NCBI GenBank assembly: GCA_037957365.1
Contig: JARHVA010001427.1
Coordinates: 1,140,001-1,204,000, forward strand
Origin: Torreya grandis
Lineage: Eukaryota > Streptophyta > Pinopsida > Cupressales > Taxaceae
Direction of reading: 5' to 3'
DNA length: 64,000 nt
Both the position numbers and the translations under genes were made by a program. Each line of letters begins with the position of its first letter. Within the stretch, counting starts at the first letter, position 1. The notes beneath the pieces are model-generated. The model did not search any database. It saw only the letters and a list, made by a program, of their open reading frames with translations, and was not told the DNA's origin. Below are positions 25,740 to 38,359 of this stretch, one piece after another.

Positions 25740-26980
25740 AAAGTGAGTCAATCCTTGGTTTCTCAAAAAAACCAAGATTTCATAGCATTCTTTGCTAATC
25801 ATATCCAAGTGTTTGCTTGGTCTTATAGTGATATTCCTAGAATTGACCCTACTATCATTGTCCATAACATTTTTACCATCTCTGAAACTAAACCAATGAA
25901 GAAAAATATTTGTAGGATACATCCTCATGTATCACTTTTTGTTAAAGAGGAATTTTAGTGCTTATTATCTGTTAACTTCATCCAACCTATCGATTACCCT
26001 TAATGGTTATCTAACATAGTACCTATCATAAAACCCATATGGTTATTTTGCCTTTATACTAACTTTCATAAACTTAACCTCACTTATTCAAAAGATGATT
26101 TTACCCTTCATAACATTGACAAGATCATGGACCTCACTATAGATCATGAGATTCTCTCTCTCATGGATGGGATTTTTTTGGTTACAATCAGATCCTTATC
26201 ACCCTAGAGGATCAACATAAAACCTCTTTTATTACTCTATGGGGGACTTTTTGTTACAGGGTCATGCCCTTTGTTTTAAATAATGCAAGAGCCACTTATT
26301 AGTGTGTAATGGCATATATTTTTCATTATTTAATTAAAAAAATCATTGAATATTATGTGGATTATCTCTTTGGGAAATCCAAACACCATAAGGATCACTT
26401 AGCTATCCTTTAGTGAATCTTCACTCATTTGATCTAATATTAGGTTTTAACCCCAAAAAGTGTGTTTTTGGAGTTTTATTAGGTAATATCTTAGGTTTTA
26501 TCATTTTTATTAAAGGGATAGAGGTTTATCCTACTAATATTAAGGCCATTATTGATATTCCACCTCTATTTAACTTTAATCATCTTCATAACTTACAAGA
26601 GAAACTATAATCTATTCACCATTTTATTTCATAGTTGTCAGACCAATGTCAACCTTTCCATCACCTTCTCAAGAAAGACATCTAGTTTGTATGGGATTCT
26701 AATTTTCAAGTGGAATTTGTTACTTTTAATAATTATATCTTATCTCCCATATCATCATTCCACCAAAGGAGGATAATCCTTTTTACTTATATATATTAAC
26801 TATGTATCATGCATTGGGCATCATGCTTTACCATTGAGATGATCAACATAGAGAACAAGTGATTTATTATATAAGTTATATCCTAGTTGAGTATGAAACC
26901 TATTAGACATATTTTAAAATAATATACTTGGACCTATTGATTTTAGATTCTAATATTCACCACTATTTACTTAATCACAA
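25740..26980 (+). pseudogene. Element Y reverse transcriptase remnant
   Basis: RT domain of Ty3/Gypsy pol, which copies element RNA into DNA. In order: NQDFIAFFANHIQVFAWSYS (25,769-25,830), RIHPHVSLFVKEEF, then a stop, NFIQPIDYP and SNIVPIIKP (about 25,975-26,040), YSKDDFTLHNIDKIMDLT and LSLMDG (about 26,085-26,170), FVTGSCPLF, and the catalytic YVDD, which reads YVDY at 26354-26365 (second Asp lost). The connection domain continues with NPKKCVFGVLLGNILGFII (about 26,450-26,510). Several stops sit at Gln or Trp positions and frameshifts occur. Non-functional. Confidence 0.8.
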
Positions 26981-27189
26981 GAATTATGTGATTACCAATA
27001 CTGATCCTCTTAAAATCTTTCATTCCAAACCTTATCAAAATCAACAAAAGGAGAGATGGTTATTGCTACTCATTGAATTTTATATTGTGTTTCTTAAAAA
27101 AAAATTAATGGGTAAATCATTTTTGATCAATTAGTTGAATCACCCCTTCTTGATAATATACCATCTCACTATGAATTCCCTAATGAAGT

Positions 27190-27640
27190 TATACCCTCCA
27201 CATCCCAGGAAGATCTTGAATATCAAATGACATTATTATTTGATGGATCTAAATGTGAGAATAGAGGGGGAAATAGGATTATTATAATAACACTTTAATG
27301 AATTCCTATCCCCCTATATTTTAATATTGGTTTTGACTACACTAATAATATGGCAAAATACGAATCCCTAATCATAGTTCTCCAAACAACTTTGGCTCTA
27401 GGAGTTAAATCACTTCAAATTTTTGGTGATTCCCAATTGGTAATAAACCAAATAACTGACATATATCAGTATAAGAATATCATAATACAAAGGTATAATA
27501 TGTTATAAAAGTAATTATTAGCTTCCTTTAATCATTACATCATCTAGACTACTCCTCGATTAACCAACAAGTTTGCTGACACCATGGTTTCCTTGGCCTC
27601 CTTTATCCCATTCTCTTCCCAAGAATCTAAGTTATTTTCC
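27190..27640 (+). pseudogene. Element Y RNase H remnant
   Basis: The frame shows LFDGSKCENRGGN (about 27,238-27,275), then a stop, then NNMAKYESLIIVLQTTLALG (the usual AEYE is AKYE, so the catalytic Glu is replaced) and LQIFGDSQLVINQI with its Asp intact (about 27,415-27,455). Downstream PRLTNKFADTMVSLAS-like codons resemble the end of the domain (H/N-K-x-A-D-x-L-A-x-L-A). It degrades RNA in the hybrid in active relatives; dead here. Confidence 0.75.
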
Positions 27641-27699
27641 CTTATTAATAGGATAAATCAACATTATTACACCAAAAATGAACTTCCCTTTATCCACAC

Positions 27700-28990
27700 T
27701 ACAGATTAAAACCATTTATATCTATGTGACATGTAATTTTTTTATTATTTGTCTAAAGGCATCATCCCTTCAAATCTATCCAAAAATGTTAAGTGTGTTT
27801 TTCAATAGAAAAATTACCAGTACATAATACTAGGAGGTGCACTTTATAAGTGGGAATTCAATGGTATTATCCTCCATTGTATCTATAATTTGGAAACAAC
27901 CCTCACAATCAAATAATCTCATGATTAAATCTATGTTGGTTACTTTAGTGGTTTGACTATTGCCAAGAAAATTATGTGGTTAGGATACTATTGGCCCACT
28001 TTGAATCGAGACCATTGTATGTCAAGAAATATGTGAAGTGTCCACAACACACTATTTTATCCCATATATATAGTCATGTGTTACAATTAATTAGGTTTTT
28101 TTTGCCCTTGTCTAAATAGGGTTTAGACCTTATAGGGAAGATTAATCCCAAATCCTCCCAGTGACATAGCTTTATCATTAATTCTATTAAGTATTTCATT
28201 AAGTGGGTGGAAGTTATTCCCCTTATTTTAACCAAGGTAGATAACATTGTTGATTTCATTAATCATCATATCATATGTCATTTTGGTATCCCACATAAAA
28301 TCATTATAGATAATGGGAAATCTTTAAAAAATAAACAAGTCCAAAAGTTGTGTGATTCCTTTGGCATTAAGATAAGATTCTCATCACCTTATTATCCCCA
28401 AGCTAATGGAAAAGCTGAAGCATTAAACAAATCCCTTGTCAATATGTTAACCAAAATGGTTAATGATGTTTTAAAGGATTGGCATCTTTGTATACCTTTC
28501 ACATTGTGGACTTAGCGAACTAGTATTTGAATACCTACAAGGACCACCCCTTTTTCTCTAGTTTAATATATTGAAGTAGTTCTACCCCTTGAAGTCCAAA
28601 TTCCTTCCCTTAGAATCTTTATGAAAGATATCATTTTTGAAGAGTATTATCATCAATGTTGATTAACATAACTAAAAATTTTAGATGAGCATCGAGATAA
28701 AACCCTTGATCACCTTCATGTATATCAAGAATGAATACATTTAAATGAACAAGAATTTAATATTGGTGACCTTATACTTAGATAAAATTAACATGTCACA
28801 AATATGGAATGAAATAAATGGGAAAATTTTACTCCTAATTTTCTTGGACCATATATTATCACTCATAAGTACAGATATGGGGAATATTGTTTGGCCTCCC
28901 TTGATGGAAAACCAAAATGTGGGCTTATTAATGCTTTTCATCTACATCCTTTCTAATGTTAATAATACTATTACAAAATCTACTTAGCAT
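27700..28990 (+). pseudogene. Element Y integrase remnant
   Basis: Zinc-binding N-terminal part at about 27,900-28,020 ends with a YYWPTLNRDHC-like segment. The core runs from 28,170: IKYFIKWVEVIPLI (catalytic Asp of the AIDYFTKW motif replaced by Lys), FGIPHKIIIDNGKS (second Asp kept) and SPYYPQANGKAEALNK (Glu kept), through TLWT and a stop at 28,515. The C-terminal part is readable at about 28,680-28,965 with DKTLDHLHVYQE, EFNIGDLIL, FLGPYIITHKY and GLINAFHLHPF. It would join element DNA to the chromosome; the missing Asp and many stops make it inactive. Confidence 0.8.
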
Positions 28991-30430
28991 AAATTATATT
29001 AAAATCATATCCCCTATTTTTAGCATACCTTATAATGATTGACAATCATGTGGATTTCTATTAGTATACCATTTTTATCCTTAAATATGAACACCCCAGT
29101 TCTATTCATATCATGTTCTCATGGATTGGATTCATTTGACATAGAATGGGGTACCAAGCCATTATCTCTTAATAATCTATTACCCTAAAATATTGTTTAA
29201 AGGTAACATCGCATGGCCCTATTTATTGGCTTATAAAAATGTTAGAGTTTAATCCATGATAAAAAAAAGGTTTGGGATATCAAGAAAAGAGTAAAAGATA
29301 GAATGATCCCTTGAAGGAAAACTACTATCAAAATAAAGTAAAAGGAAAAGTTGTAGACTAATACCTTGAAGGAAAAATGATAATATATATCTAAATAAAT
29401 ATACCACTCCCTTAAAGGATGGATATGTGGTTGTGGTTTAGGAAACTTCTTACATTGGTTAGTTTCCTATTTAAAACAAGTCATGTAAAAATCTATGAAA
29501 TCAAAATCATATTCCATAAAAGCTTCCCACATTGATCAACTTTCATTTGTATACTTATCACATTGATCAGTCTACATCTATCCATGGATTACCTTAAGGT
29601 TAAAAATCCCAAAAACATAAAGCAACTGTGTGTTTCTAGAGAATTAAGTATTTGCCCCATTCCTACAATTCCCTTAAAACCAAGGATTTATGAATTTGGC
29701 TGACAAAATATTGTTAAGGATTTTCATTAGCATTGGATAAAAGGGTGTATACATAAAATCAATAAGGGGTATAGCATTGTTTAGGGTCCTAGATAATTAT
29801 TAGATAGACACCCTTAATCAGTTATATAAACATTCTAATCCATAAACAATTTTCATAATCCATAATCAACCATGATATAAAATCCCATCCATATAATCTA
29901 ATAAGTATAATAAAATATAAAATATAAACACCATCCATGTAATATAACATCCATAGCATAATATGTCATTATTCCATCAAACATCATAAATTATCACATG
30001 TAATTAAAAATATCCATAATTCCACTTCTAGTCCATTTAAAATGCACATATATGAATCCATAATCAAATAAAAACTACATCACATAATATAAACATCATA
30101 ATCCATGTAAACACTACATAATCAATATAATACATAATATAACTAAAATCAAATGTTATATATATATGTAATCCACATAATCCAATTCTATAATCATGTA
30201 ACACAAGCTCATGAAATCAATGTCAATAAAACATATAATCATGAATATATATATCCATAAATCAAATGTACATCATAAAGAGTCATAATATGTAATATAT
30301 ATAAAAAGCCAATCCATATGGTAGTCATATCCATGACTACTAGGTGAACTAGATCTAGAATAGGTGGATATCCAACCTACCTCACCCACTCTCCCCTCCA
30401 TCTCCTCTTTCATCCCTCATATCCCTCTAT
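28991..30430 (+). other. Element Y 3' non-coding region, left part
   Basis: Follows the end of pol. From about 29,820 to 30,310 it becomes a low-complexity field of CATAATCCA/CATAATATAA words. It lies downstream (3') of the antisense PMD gene and upstream of nothing coding on the plus strand. Confidence 0.5.
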
Positions 30431-32070
30431 GGTACACTCCCCATGCTAGATGTAGTCATTTATGCCCTTCGTGGTGTCCAAGCCTACTTGTCTAGGTGGT
30501 TGACATATCTAAGAATCTTTAGTAAATGGTTTATAACAATTTGATCATAATAACACAACTCTAATACCATCTTATAGTATCTATTTAGTCTCACACTCCT
30601 TAAAGGTCTCATCCTCCTACCCTATCCCACTCCTCTTATAGTATACCCTAAAACTACTCCCCCCACCATACCTACTAATACCTAGATCCTCTCATGATAC
30701 TCATGATATTTATCCCATTCTTGAATTTCCTCATCATATACCTACTACAATACATCATAGTGACCCTATAACTTTGTTAATTTCACTTATAACTATCCAT
30801 GCTAAAAAACCACTCTAGAGACTATGCCTTGGTTACATCCCTCTCAGCCATAATATCCTATATGTACCCCTCCCTATATCCTCATATATCATCCACTTCC
30901 TCCATATCCACATCCTTTACTTATTTCTTATAGAATACCATCCTCTCCTCTCCCCCTCCATGATTCTCTACCCACCACAATAAATATGCCTCCATCACCC
31001 TAGCATCATCTATCCCCTCCCCCTCTAGTTCCTCCTCTATTATCTATTCTAGTCCTATAACTGATGACTCAAGGAGATCCACCTCTAAGTCATATCTCCT
31101 ATAAAACTAAGGTGTTTTATGTAGATACTACCTTAGTCCAAACTATCAACATACATGCCCAAATTCCACATGCTCTGGGAATCTCCCCCTCAACCACCTA
31201 GCTCATTTTCCTACTGCCAACTCCATCTCCATCCCTGGCCATGATGGGAATATAACATATGGCCTCCATATAACCTCATCCTCCTCCAACTCCTCTAGTA
31301 CCTATCAATAAAAATTTAAGTCTTGGACTCTCCCATCTACATATGGATGGGAAAAGTCATCCCTCTACATTAGAAAGATGACACTAAAATCAAACATGTG
31401 TCAACCCATCCACGGTAGCCTTGGTAGCTATACTACTTATATGTGCTCATAGGCCCAACACTATAGCACATAAGTAACATAAATTCCATAATTCCATTGT
31501 ATCCAACACCCTCACAAATCCATGTATATCTATGTTAATAGGGTAAGAGCCCATGCAAATATTATTTAATACTCCAACATATCTACCAGCACCCTTGTCA
31601 GGTTCCATGTGACCTCCCTCCTCATAAATTTGATAATGCATAGTAATAGATGGCCAATATAATCATGGTCATAACCCATCTCCCATATCTATCTTGATTG
31701 TACAAATCCTTAAAAATAAAACCCCCTACTATAAATCCAATGTTTGTAGTGTCATCCCTATATTATCATGTCAAATTAGATGCCCATCCTCTCTCATCCA
31801 TTGATATGATCCTTACACCCTTTATAGATAGTTAGAATATCTTGTAAATGTCCTCTAAAGTCACTATTATCTCCCTTATTGACAAGCAAAAGGTACCTTC
31901 ATCTAGATCCCATCACTCTAGTAGTGCCACTCATAGACTCCAATCTTAGTATATCTGATGATAGTAGCATAGTCCTCCTAAGCAGACCACCTCAAGATGA
32001 TCCCAGTCTGCATCTCCCATGACTTTTCACAAGCACTCCAACAAATGTGGTACTTAGTCTCACATCATCA
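30431..32070 (-). pseudogene. Antisense plant mobile domain (PMD) gene remnant in Y
   Basis: On the minus strand, between Y's pol and its 3' LTR, a long stretch reads as protein. The diagnostic block EGTFCLSIREIIVTLED (within 31850-31912) matches the PMD signature of the form W..xTHTFHLPxGEMTITLEDV, and the next residues YKI, a break, LSIKGVRII fit the LxLPVDG that follows. Upstream lies ATIIRYTKIGVYEWHYW (about 31,970-31,920); downstream are IGFIVGGFIFKDLYN, then GRWVMTMIILAIYY (about 31,750-31,630) and, further, IFIDRY and RSWRRMRLYGGHM near 31,300-31,240. Stops (often TAG and TGA at Gln, Arg or Trp) and frameshifts occur; 31447-31641 is an open frame one register off. PMD is found in MAIN/MAIL1-type plant nuclear proteins and in transposons. 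Limits are approximate. Confidence 0.65.
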
Positions 32071-33239
32071 ATAGTACACATGCCTATAATCCCATATTCC
32101 CCCTAGATTCATTTAGTTATCTAACAAATCATCTTATTATTTAAGCTTTGTTTAACCTTTAGGAATTATCATCAACCCTTAGTGAATCAATTAAAATTGG
32201 TTATAGTTCATCATAAATGATTACATCAACATCAATTCCTAACCAATCAATGGATAATACTTAAAGAGTTGGCATTGATCCTATTAGAATCAATGCCAAT
32301 CCCTACAAAACCCTAACTATCCTAAGCTAACTCACAATTTTAACAATTTACAAATTTACAAAAAAACTAAAAAATTAGTTACCCAAACCTCGTCATATGA
32401 TAATTTTCATCTTCATCCACTCCTACTAGCCTCCATCATATATATCTCGCTTAATCCATTGACATGTGTTACTTTTTCTGGCTTTGGCTCAAATCATTCA
32501 ATCTCTTTTTCAAAATGAGTATCAAATTCATCTAATGGCCTATTTATAGCCCTTTTGGATGGATTATGATGATTTTATGATTGATGTTGAGTCTTCCCTA
32601 ATTGGCATTGATATGTTGTATCAATGGTAATTTGGTCCCTTTAAGGCTCTTTAACACTACTTGAAAATATCTTACATCCTTATAACCCTATTCTAAGGAA
32701 CTTAAGTAATCCTTTATTAAAATTATCTTATCCTCTATTACCCAAGTTTATTGGCTTATGGACATTGACCCCTTGATGGTCCCACAGTCTTTGAGAGGTT
32801 TACATTTATTTCAGTGTCTATCTCTTATAGATTCTAAAAATGTACCTCATCTTGAGATCACTATGTCCATAGGTAGAGTACACGTACCAATCACATCAAA
32901 TCCTTTAGTTATCCCACCCTAGCCTTTATCCTCTTAACTACCTTTGATAAAGACAACATGTCCTAGTTATGATAATCCATTACTTGTTTGCCTTGGGTCA
33001 TTTTTGTTCATGATGTCCTATATCTTGTTGGTGCAACACTACACTACATGCCTATCCTTGTGTCTTTAACACTCATTTTATATTTACCCTCTCCATTACC
33101 ATATTCATTTTCAAACCCATCTCTACCTCATTATCCTTCATCAACTCCTAGTTTGAGGTGGATTACCTCCTCATTAAAACCTGGGGCATTAGACCCATCA
33201 ATTTTTTTGTCTCATGACAAGTTATCACAAACTGCTCAA
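32071..33239 (+). other. Element Y 3' non-coding region, right part
   Basis: About 1.2 kb between the antisense PMD gene (its 5' side) and Y's polypurine tract. A minus-strand ATG near 32,440 (MEASRSG) could be the original PMD start, but stops follow. The plus-strand open frame 32988-33242 is Pro/Ser-rich without a domain and runs into the polypurine tract. Confidence 0.4.
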
Positions 33240-33253
33240 TAAAAAGGGGAAAA
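33240..33253 (+). other. Element Y polypurine tract
   Basis: AAAAAAGGGGAAAA directly before the 3' LTR; it sets plus orientation for Y. Confidence 0.8.
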
Positions 33254-34693
33254 TTTAGACACTATAAATTTATACCATTTTATTATAGATAAATGTGTCT
33301 TACCCCTTCCCTATTATTTTACACTGGTTATTATAGTTTTAATATTTACCATATAAAGTTGTCTAAATAATCTAACTAATTACCATATTACCTAGGTAAC
33401 TAGTTTACTATCCCTAAATCCTAATTGAATATATCTAAGCATAATAAGGGTAAGTTTTTTTAACCTTCCTAACAACATTCCCACACCTGAGACCCATTAA
33501 AACCAATTTGTACTAATTTTTTAACCAATATCTTGAGTTTTTGGAACCAATAACTCAAACTTAAAAAAAATCAATAACATTTCCTATAATCATCACCAAT
33601 CCTATTATAATTGACCTTGATTTATAGCCAAGCCAAATTTATGTTATGGAGCCTAATTTTTGCACACTATAACACTAAAAAAATTCCCCTAGAGCACTAC
33701 AAAAGAATGCCATCTTAGTTCCAGTCTACCCACACTCTACCTAAAGCCAACCATATCCTTATAATGAGGTATTTCTCTACATTTTAGGAAGCTTTTACAG
33801 AGGTAAGTATCCCATATATTGACTAGTTTTAGATTACTATATTATTCCTTTCTATTTTATTTTCTATTGAAAATATATTCAAATAAATTAGTGACCAGAT
33901 TAAGATCCTTTTAATCTCTGTAAATCCCTCCTTAGGACCCCTCTTGAGTCTTTTAGTACCCACTATAAAGATCAACCATGATTATTAATGAATTGATATT
34001 GATTTTGAGACAATCAGCATCGATCCCTATGTTTTAATTTCTATATGTAACCTGATACTAGATTAACAATCTTAAATTTTTCCAATTACTATTTTACATC
34101 CTAAAATTATACATTACTTTCTATAGATGACCATACCTTGTGTTATACTTGATGTGGTCTTAATTCATGACTTACCCATAGTTCTTCATCCCTTATTCAC
34201 TGATCAAAGTGACATCTCTTTCGAGTTATGACTTTGCATTATTGTCTTTGCCCTGACTCTAGAATCCATCACCGAACAACTAGAAGTAATCTAAGAACAA
34301 GAAGACTTAACCATAGCATATTAAAATGAACATTTTGATAATATATATGTAGTAGATTGATTTGTTTCATTTCAATTTCATAATCTTATCACATGATTTA
34401 TTATAATTTATCTTATTCTATTATCCACTTGATTACATAAATAGTGGACTGACATCCCTCTAAGGAAGTGTACCACTTTTTGGAATTGATCTTGTATTAG
34501 GAAATCCACCCATCTCTCTCTTTAATCAATCTTATCTAAGTTTCCTTTGTTGTGTAGATAGTCTTTCCTAGCTAAAAATGAGCTCCCACCTCATTATATC
34601 AATGGTGCGTACCCCCATTATAGGTATTCCTCTTTCAAAACCCTGTATCATTTATATTTTTATTAATAAAATGAACTAAAAAATACTAAAACA
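33254..34693 (+). repeat. Element Y 3' LTR
   Basis: Starts TTTAGACACTATAAATTT (TG decayed to TT) and ends ACTAAAACA. 1440 bp, matching 576-2050. After it W's coding sequence resumes. Confidence 0.85.
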
Positions 34694-35930
34694 CATCCAA
34701 TTTATTGATCATACTACCTATCCTTCAGAGGTTGACTCTCTTGAGAAGACTAGACTTTAGAAGCAAGCTTGAAAAGATGTATTTAGATATGATACCATAT
34801 ATTATCATAATAAAAAATTTATCTTTATCTATTTTGTTACTTAATATGAATTTCCTTCTCTCCATAAACAATAACATGTGGGCATTTATGGTGGTGATTG
34901 TAACGAACATGTTACAATATGAAAATGCCTATGTGTGGGATATTTTTGGCTTAATTTTCAAAAATATGCTATTACTTTCACCAAAAAGTGTAATCCTTTA
35001 CAAATTCATGATTATCTTATTCACTCTCCTTTAGTTTAGTTTTAAACCCTAAAATCTCCTTGGCTATTTTCTATGTGGAGACTAGATCTTATTAGCAAAT
35101 TACCTAGATCTCAAGATGGTCATGTTTTCATCATTATTGCCATATAATACTTTACCAAATGGGTTGGAGCCATGCCACTTATAAATGTTATTGGAATTAC
35201 CATAAATTTATTATTAACCAAATCATATGTCATTTTTTTATCCCTCACACCATCACCTTCAATAATGGTGGGAATTTCAAAAAAAAAGATATGAAACAAT
35301 TATGTGAAAATTTCAAAATCACACACAAATTTTCTACACCTTACCATCCTCAATGAAATTATCAATCCATTAGGCCACTAACAAAATCCTCAATAAGGTA
35401 TTATAAAAGGCTATTTGAGATTGTCATTTTGACTGGCATCTCAAGCTTTATCCTGCACTTTGGGATTATCATACTAGTATCTATACTACCACTAGGGAAC
35501 TCCCTTCTCTTTAATCTATAGTTCAAATGTTGTCTTACCATTATAAGTAAATTTACCCTCCTTGTGTATTTATATTCATGGAATCATTCCATATGAAGAG
35601 CTTCAAGAATCCTATCTTCATGCCTTAAGTTTTTTGTATGAACAAAATATGTATGTTTTACAACATAATTACCAATACAAAGCTCTTATAGCCAAACAAC
35701 ATAACAAAAAAGTCAAAGTTTTTAATTTTCATATTGGATACTCAGTACTTAAATTAGATTATGCCCATGATAAAGAAGGAAAGTATGCCAAAAAGTGGTG
35801 TGGTCCTTACCTAGTCAAAGACATTCTTGGACCAAGTACTTACCAACTTCAAACTAATGAAGGTCACATATCCAAATAACCAACCAATGTTAAAAAATTT
35901 AATAAATACTTTGATTAAATTCATTATCAA
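34694..35930 (+). pseudogene. Gypsy element W: integrase remnant
   Basis: W's pol continues after Y. The zinc-binding region is near 34,880-34,990 (MWAFMVVIVT with GYFWLNFQKYA in another frame). The core gives GHVFIIIAI, a stop where the first catalytic Asp should be, then YFTKWVGAMPL (about 35,120-35,180); PHTITFNNGGNFKKK has Asn for the second Asp; STPYHPQ leads into a break. The C-terminal part is well preserved at 35562-35879: IPYEELQESYLHALSFLYEQ, HIGYSVLKLDY, GKYAKKWCGPYLVKDIL and TYQLQTNEGH, then PTNVKKFNKYFD. That tail pattern (GPYxVKxxL...NADxLKKYY) marks the end of a Gypsy polyprotein. Inactive. Confidence 0.8.
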
Positions 35931-38359
35931 TCATAGTTTTATTTTCTTGAACTACTTTCCATTTTTAGTATATTTTAATAACATACTCATGATTAGTTTT
36001 ATATATAATATAAAGCTAACATATTTTGTAGGTTTTACTTATGGGTTTTTATATGCATCATAACACTAACTTTAGTCATTTACACATCTATGAATCATTT
36101 ACACATTGGCCTTAGTTATTATCCTGAATCCTTTGGTATTTTATATTTAATTAATTTTTTGTTTGCTAGTTTATATTATAAGACATGGATAGACTCGATC
36201 TTTCTTCATAAACATTCATATTCTCATTTTAGTTTTTTTGGGTTGGTTCATTTGTTACCATTTTATGTACCTTTTTGGGTTCATTTATTATGACTTTTGG
36301 CTTCACAATTTATGACTTGCTTTATAATACCTTGGATAGGACTAGGTTTTCCTCATAGATGCTCATTTCTTCATTTCATTGTTCTCAGACTTAGCTAGTT
36401 GTCTTCCTTAAAACATAAGGAATTAATTGAGAATAGTGTTTTCCTACACTTAAAATTATTTATATTATTATATGGTAACACTTTAACAATCTATCTTCAT
36501 GTCTTCAATCATAAATACCATTGTTTATGATGATGATTCATCCCTACCTATCATTGTACCATCTTTATAAATTTTATTATGATTTGAGGCAACCCAATAA
36601 TTTTATACTCATTATATCATCCCTATGTTTCAAATCACATTGTGTATACTGAGGTAAGTTTCAAGTTTTCCATTTCTTGTAAGGTGCAAGTTTAGGAATC
36701 TTGGACATCATAGTCCTTTGGTTCTCTTCTATAACCACCAAGTGTTATCTCTCTTTTGATACTCATTTTTAGAACCCATGTTTGGTTTTATAAATCCATG
36801 TGGAGGAGGAATTAAAAAATACAAAAGTGTTAAAGACCATATCATACAACAAAATAAAATGATTAAAAGGAAATATAATGTTAAAATTTAGATCACACCA
36901 AAAAATGTTATCTTTAATTGGAACATCCTCTATCCTAGTCAAATATCAAACTCCAATGTAGGCCTCATAATAGAGTTGAGGTCCACTAAGGGTGAAGTAG
37001 ACCAGTAAAATAGGTAAGGAGGTCTCATTATCATATACTATCTAGTACCATCTACTTTCTCACACAAGTACCCAATTTTTATATTATATTGATGATTCTT
37101 TAAGGGGCCTTGAAGAATGAGGAACATGCTATAGGAGGGTAGGTATATTTTACTTTTCATGCACACTAGCCTTCATAGGATGATATTTATACTTTACTAG
37201 TTAACCTAAAATTGTATGGTTCAGTTGAGTTCTCTAGGAGCATTGATGTAAAAAGTCTCTTAATCTTGTCAATTTGATTGGAGTGTCTTGCTTCAATAAA
37301 GATTGTGTTTTCACCTTGGCACCTCTCTCTCTTCCCCACCTCCCACTTCATTTCCCACCTTGATATGTAGGTTTATTTCTAAATATTTTCCAAACTTACA
37401 CACTTCTTATTCTCCATTTTCTTTTTGAATTGTTCATGATATGACATTTTTTAGTCTACCTATCACTAGAATAGAAGTTACATCTTTGATTTTTTGCAAG
37501 ATGCTCTCTTGGTTATTGATTTATATTTCTTAGATCTCCATAAATTATGTTTGGGACCTTAAGTTTCTATTTACCTTTTTTAGGACATTTAGTCCTATTT
37601 ATTTATTCCATTTTCATCAATTTTCCATCTTTTGATTAATACGGATTGTTAAATTTTTTTTCATATATGTTGTTTTCATGACTTTTTCTTATTTTTCCAT
37701 CTTTTGTTTGAGTATGAATTATTATTTATCTTACATTGATGTTGATTAAATTTTTATATCTCATATATATTTAATTTTGATTTGGATTGTTACTTTTATT
37801 ACTTAATATGCCAATTTTTTGGTCATTTAGTAACCTTGGATTTTTGTTTACTTGATTTACTCTCTCTTATTCATTATCCTTGATATTTTGGTTCTAACCT
37901 AGTATTTTCCATCCCAACTTATCAATTTACCAAGCGGTTTAATATTTTTTTATAAAGTCTTCCATTTATTTTGGAATTTATACGATTATTTATTTTGCTC
38001 TTTAGACTTATTTCCCTAGGTTTATATAGTGTAGTTACTTCACCCTCCATGACCAAGACTATAAATACAAATTTAAACCACCTAATGATAAAGTTAAGCT
38101 AAGGTATTTATATGGTACATATAATTATTTCCTTTATTAATATTCACTTACTTTTTACTTTCTACTAAAATTTTGTTAGCTATGTTACTATGTTATTTCC
38201 TAAAGCACCATCCCATGTTACACTCTGGTGACATGTGATGAGATTAGGGTGGAGCATATTTATACACATAATATTTTTAAAAATTTAATCATTTATTGAT
38301 GATTTTTCATTTTAACAACTTGTCAATTTTCAATCTCTCTAAGTGCATGCCTTAAAGGG
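35931..38359 (+). other. Element W 3' non-coding region
   Basis: About 2.4 kb after W's pol up to the Z2 insertion. It is T-rich, with open frames 35827-36063 and 36090-36293 that encode Phe/Leu/Tyr-rich, low-information peptides. I see no domain on either strand. Confidence 0.5.

Larger units (their letters stand above)
576..34693 (+). mobile_element. Ty3/Gypsy element Y (with nested X and Z1)
   Basis: A full-length but decayed LTR retrotransposon inserted into W between RNase H and integrase. Its two LTRs (576-2050 and 33254-34693) match along their length, and a polypurine tract (33240-33253) sits directly upstream of the right LTR, fixing plus orientation. In order it holds gag, a knuckle-like motif, protease, RT, RNase H, integrase, then about 4.2 kb of non-pol sequence with an antisense PMD gene. 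Element X (7043-25055) splits it between protease and RT. Removing X, Y is about 16 kb. I see no clean 5-bp target duplication (tatta on the left, catcc on the right). By eye the first 260 bp of the LTRs differ at roughly 13 percent, so the insertion is old. Confidence 0.85.

Noticed and set aside
25683..25928. Minus-strand open frame of 81 codons
   Set aside because: It lies antisense to well-recognised Gypsy RT coding in element Y.
31447..31641. A separate 64-residue protein on the minus strand
   Set aside because: It lies within the antisense PMD remnant, one register away from the frame that contains the signature, so it is best taken as part of that broken gene.
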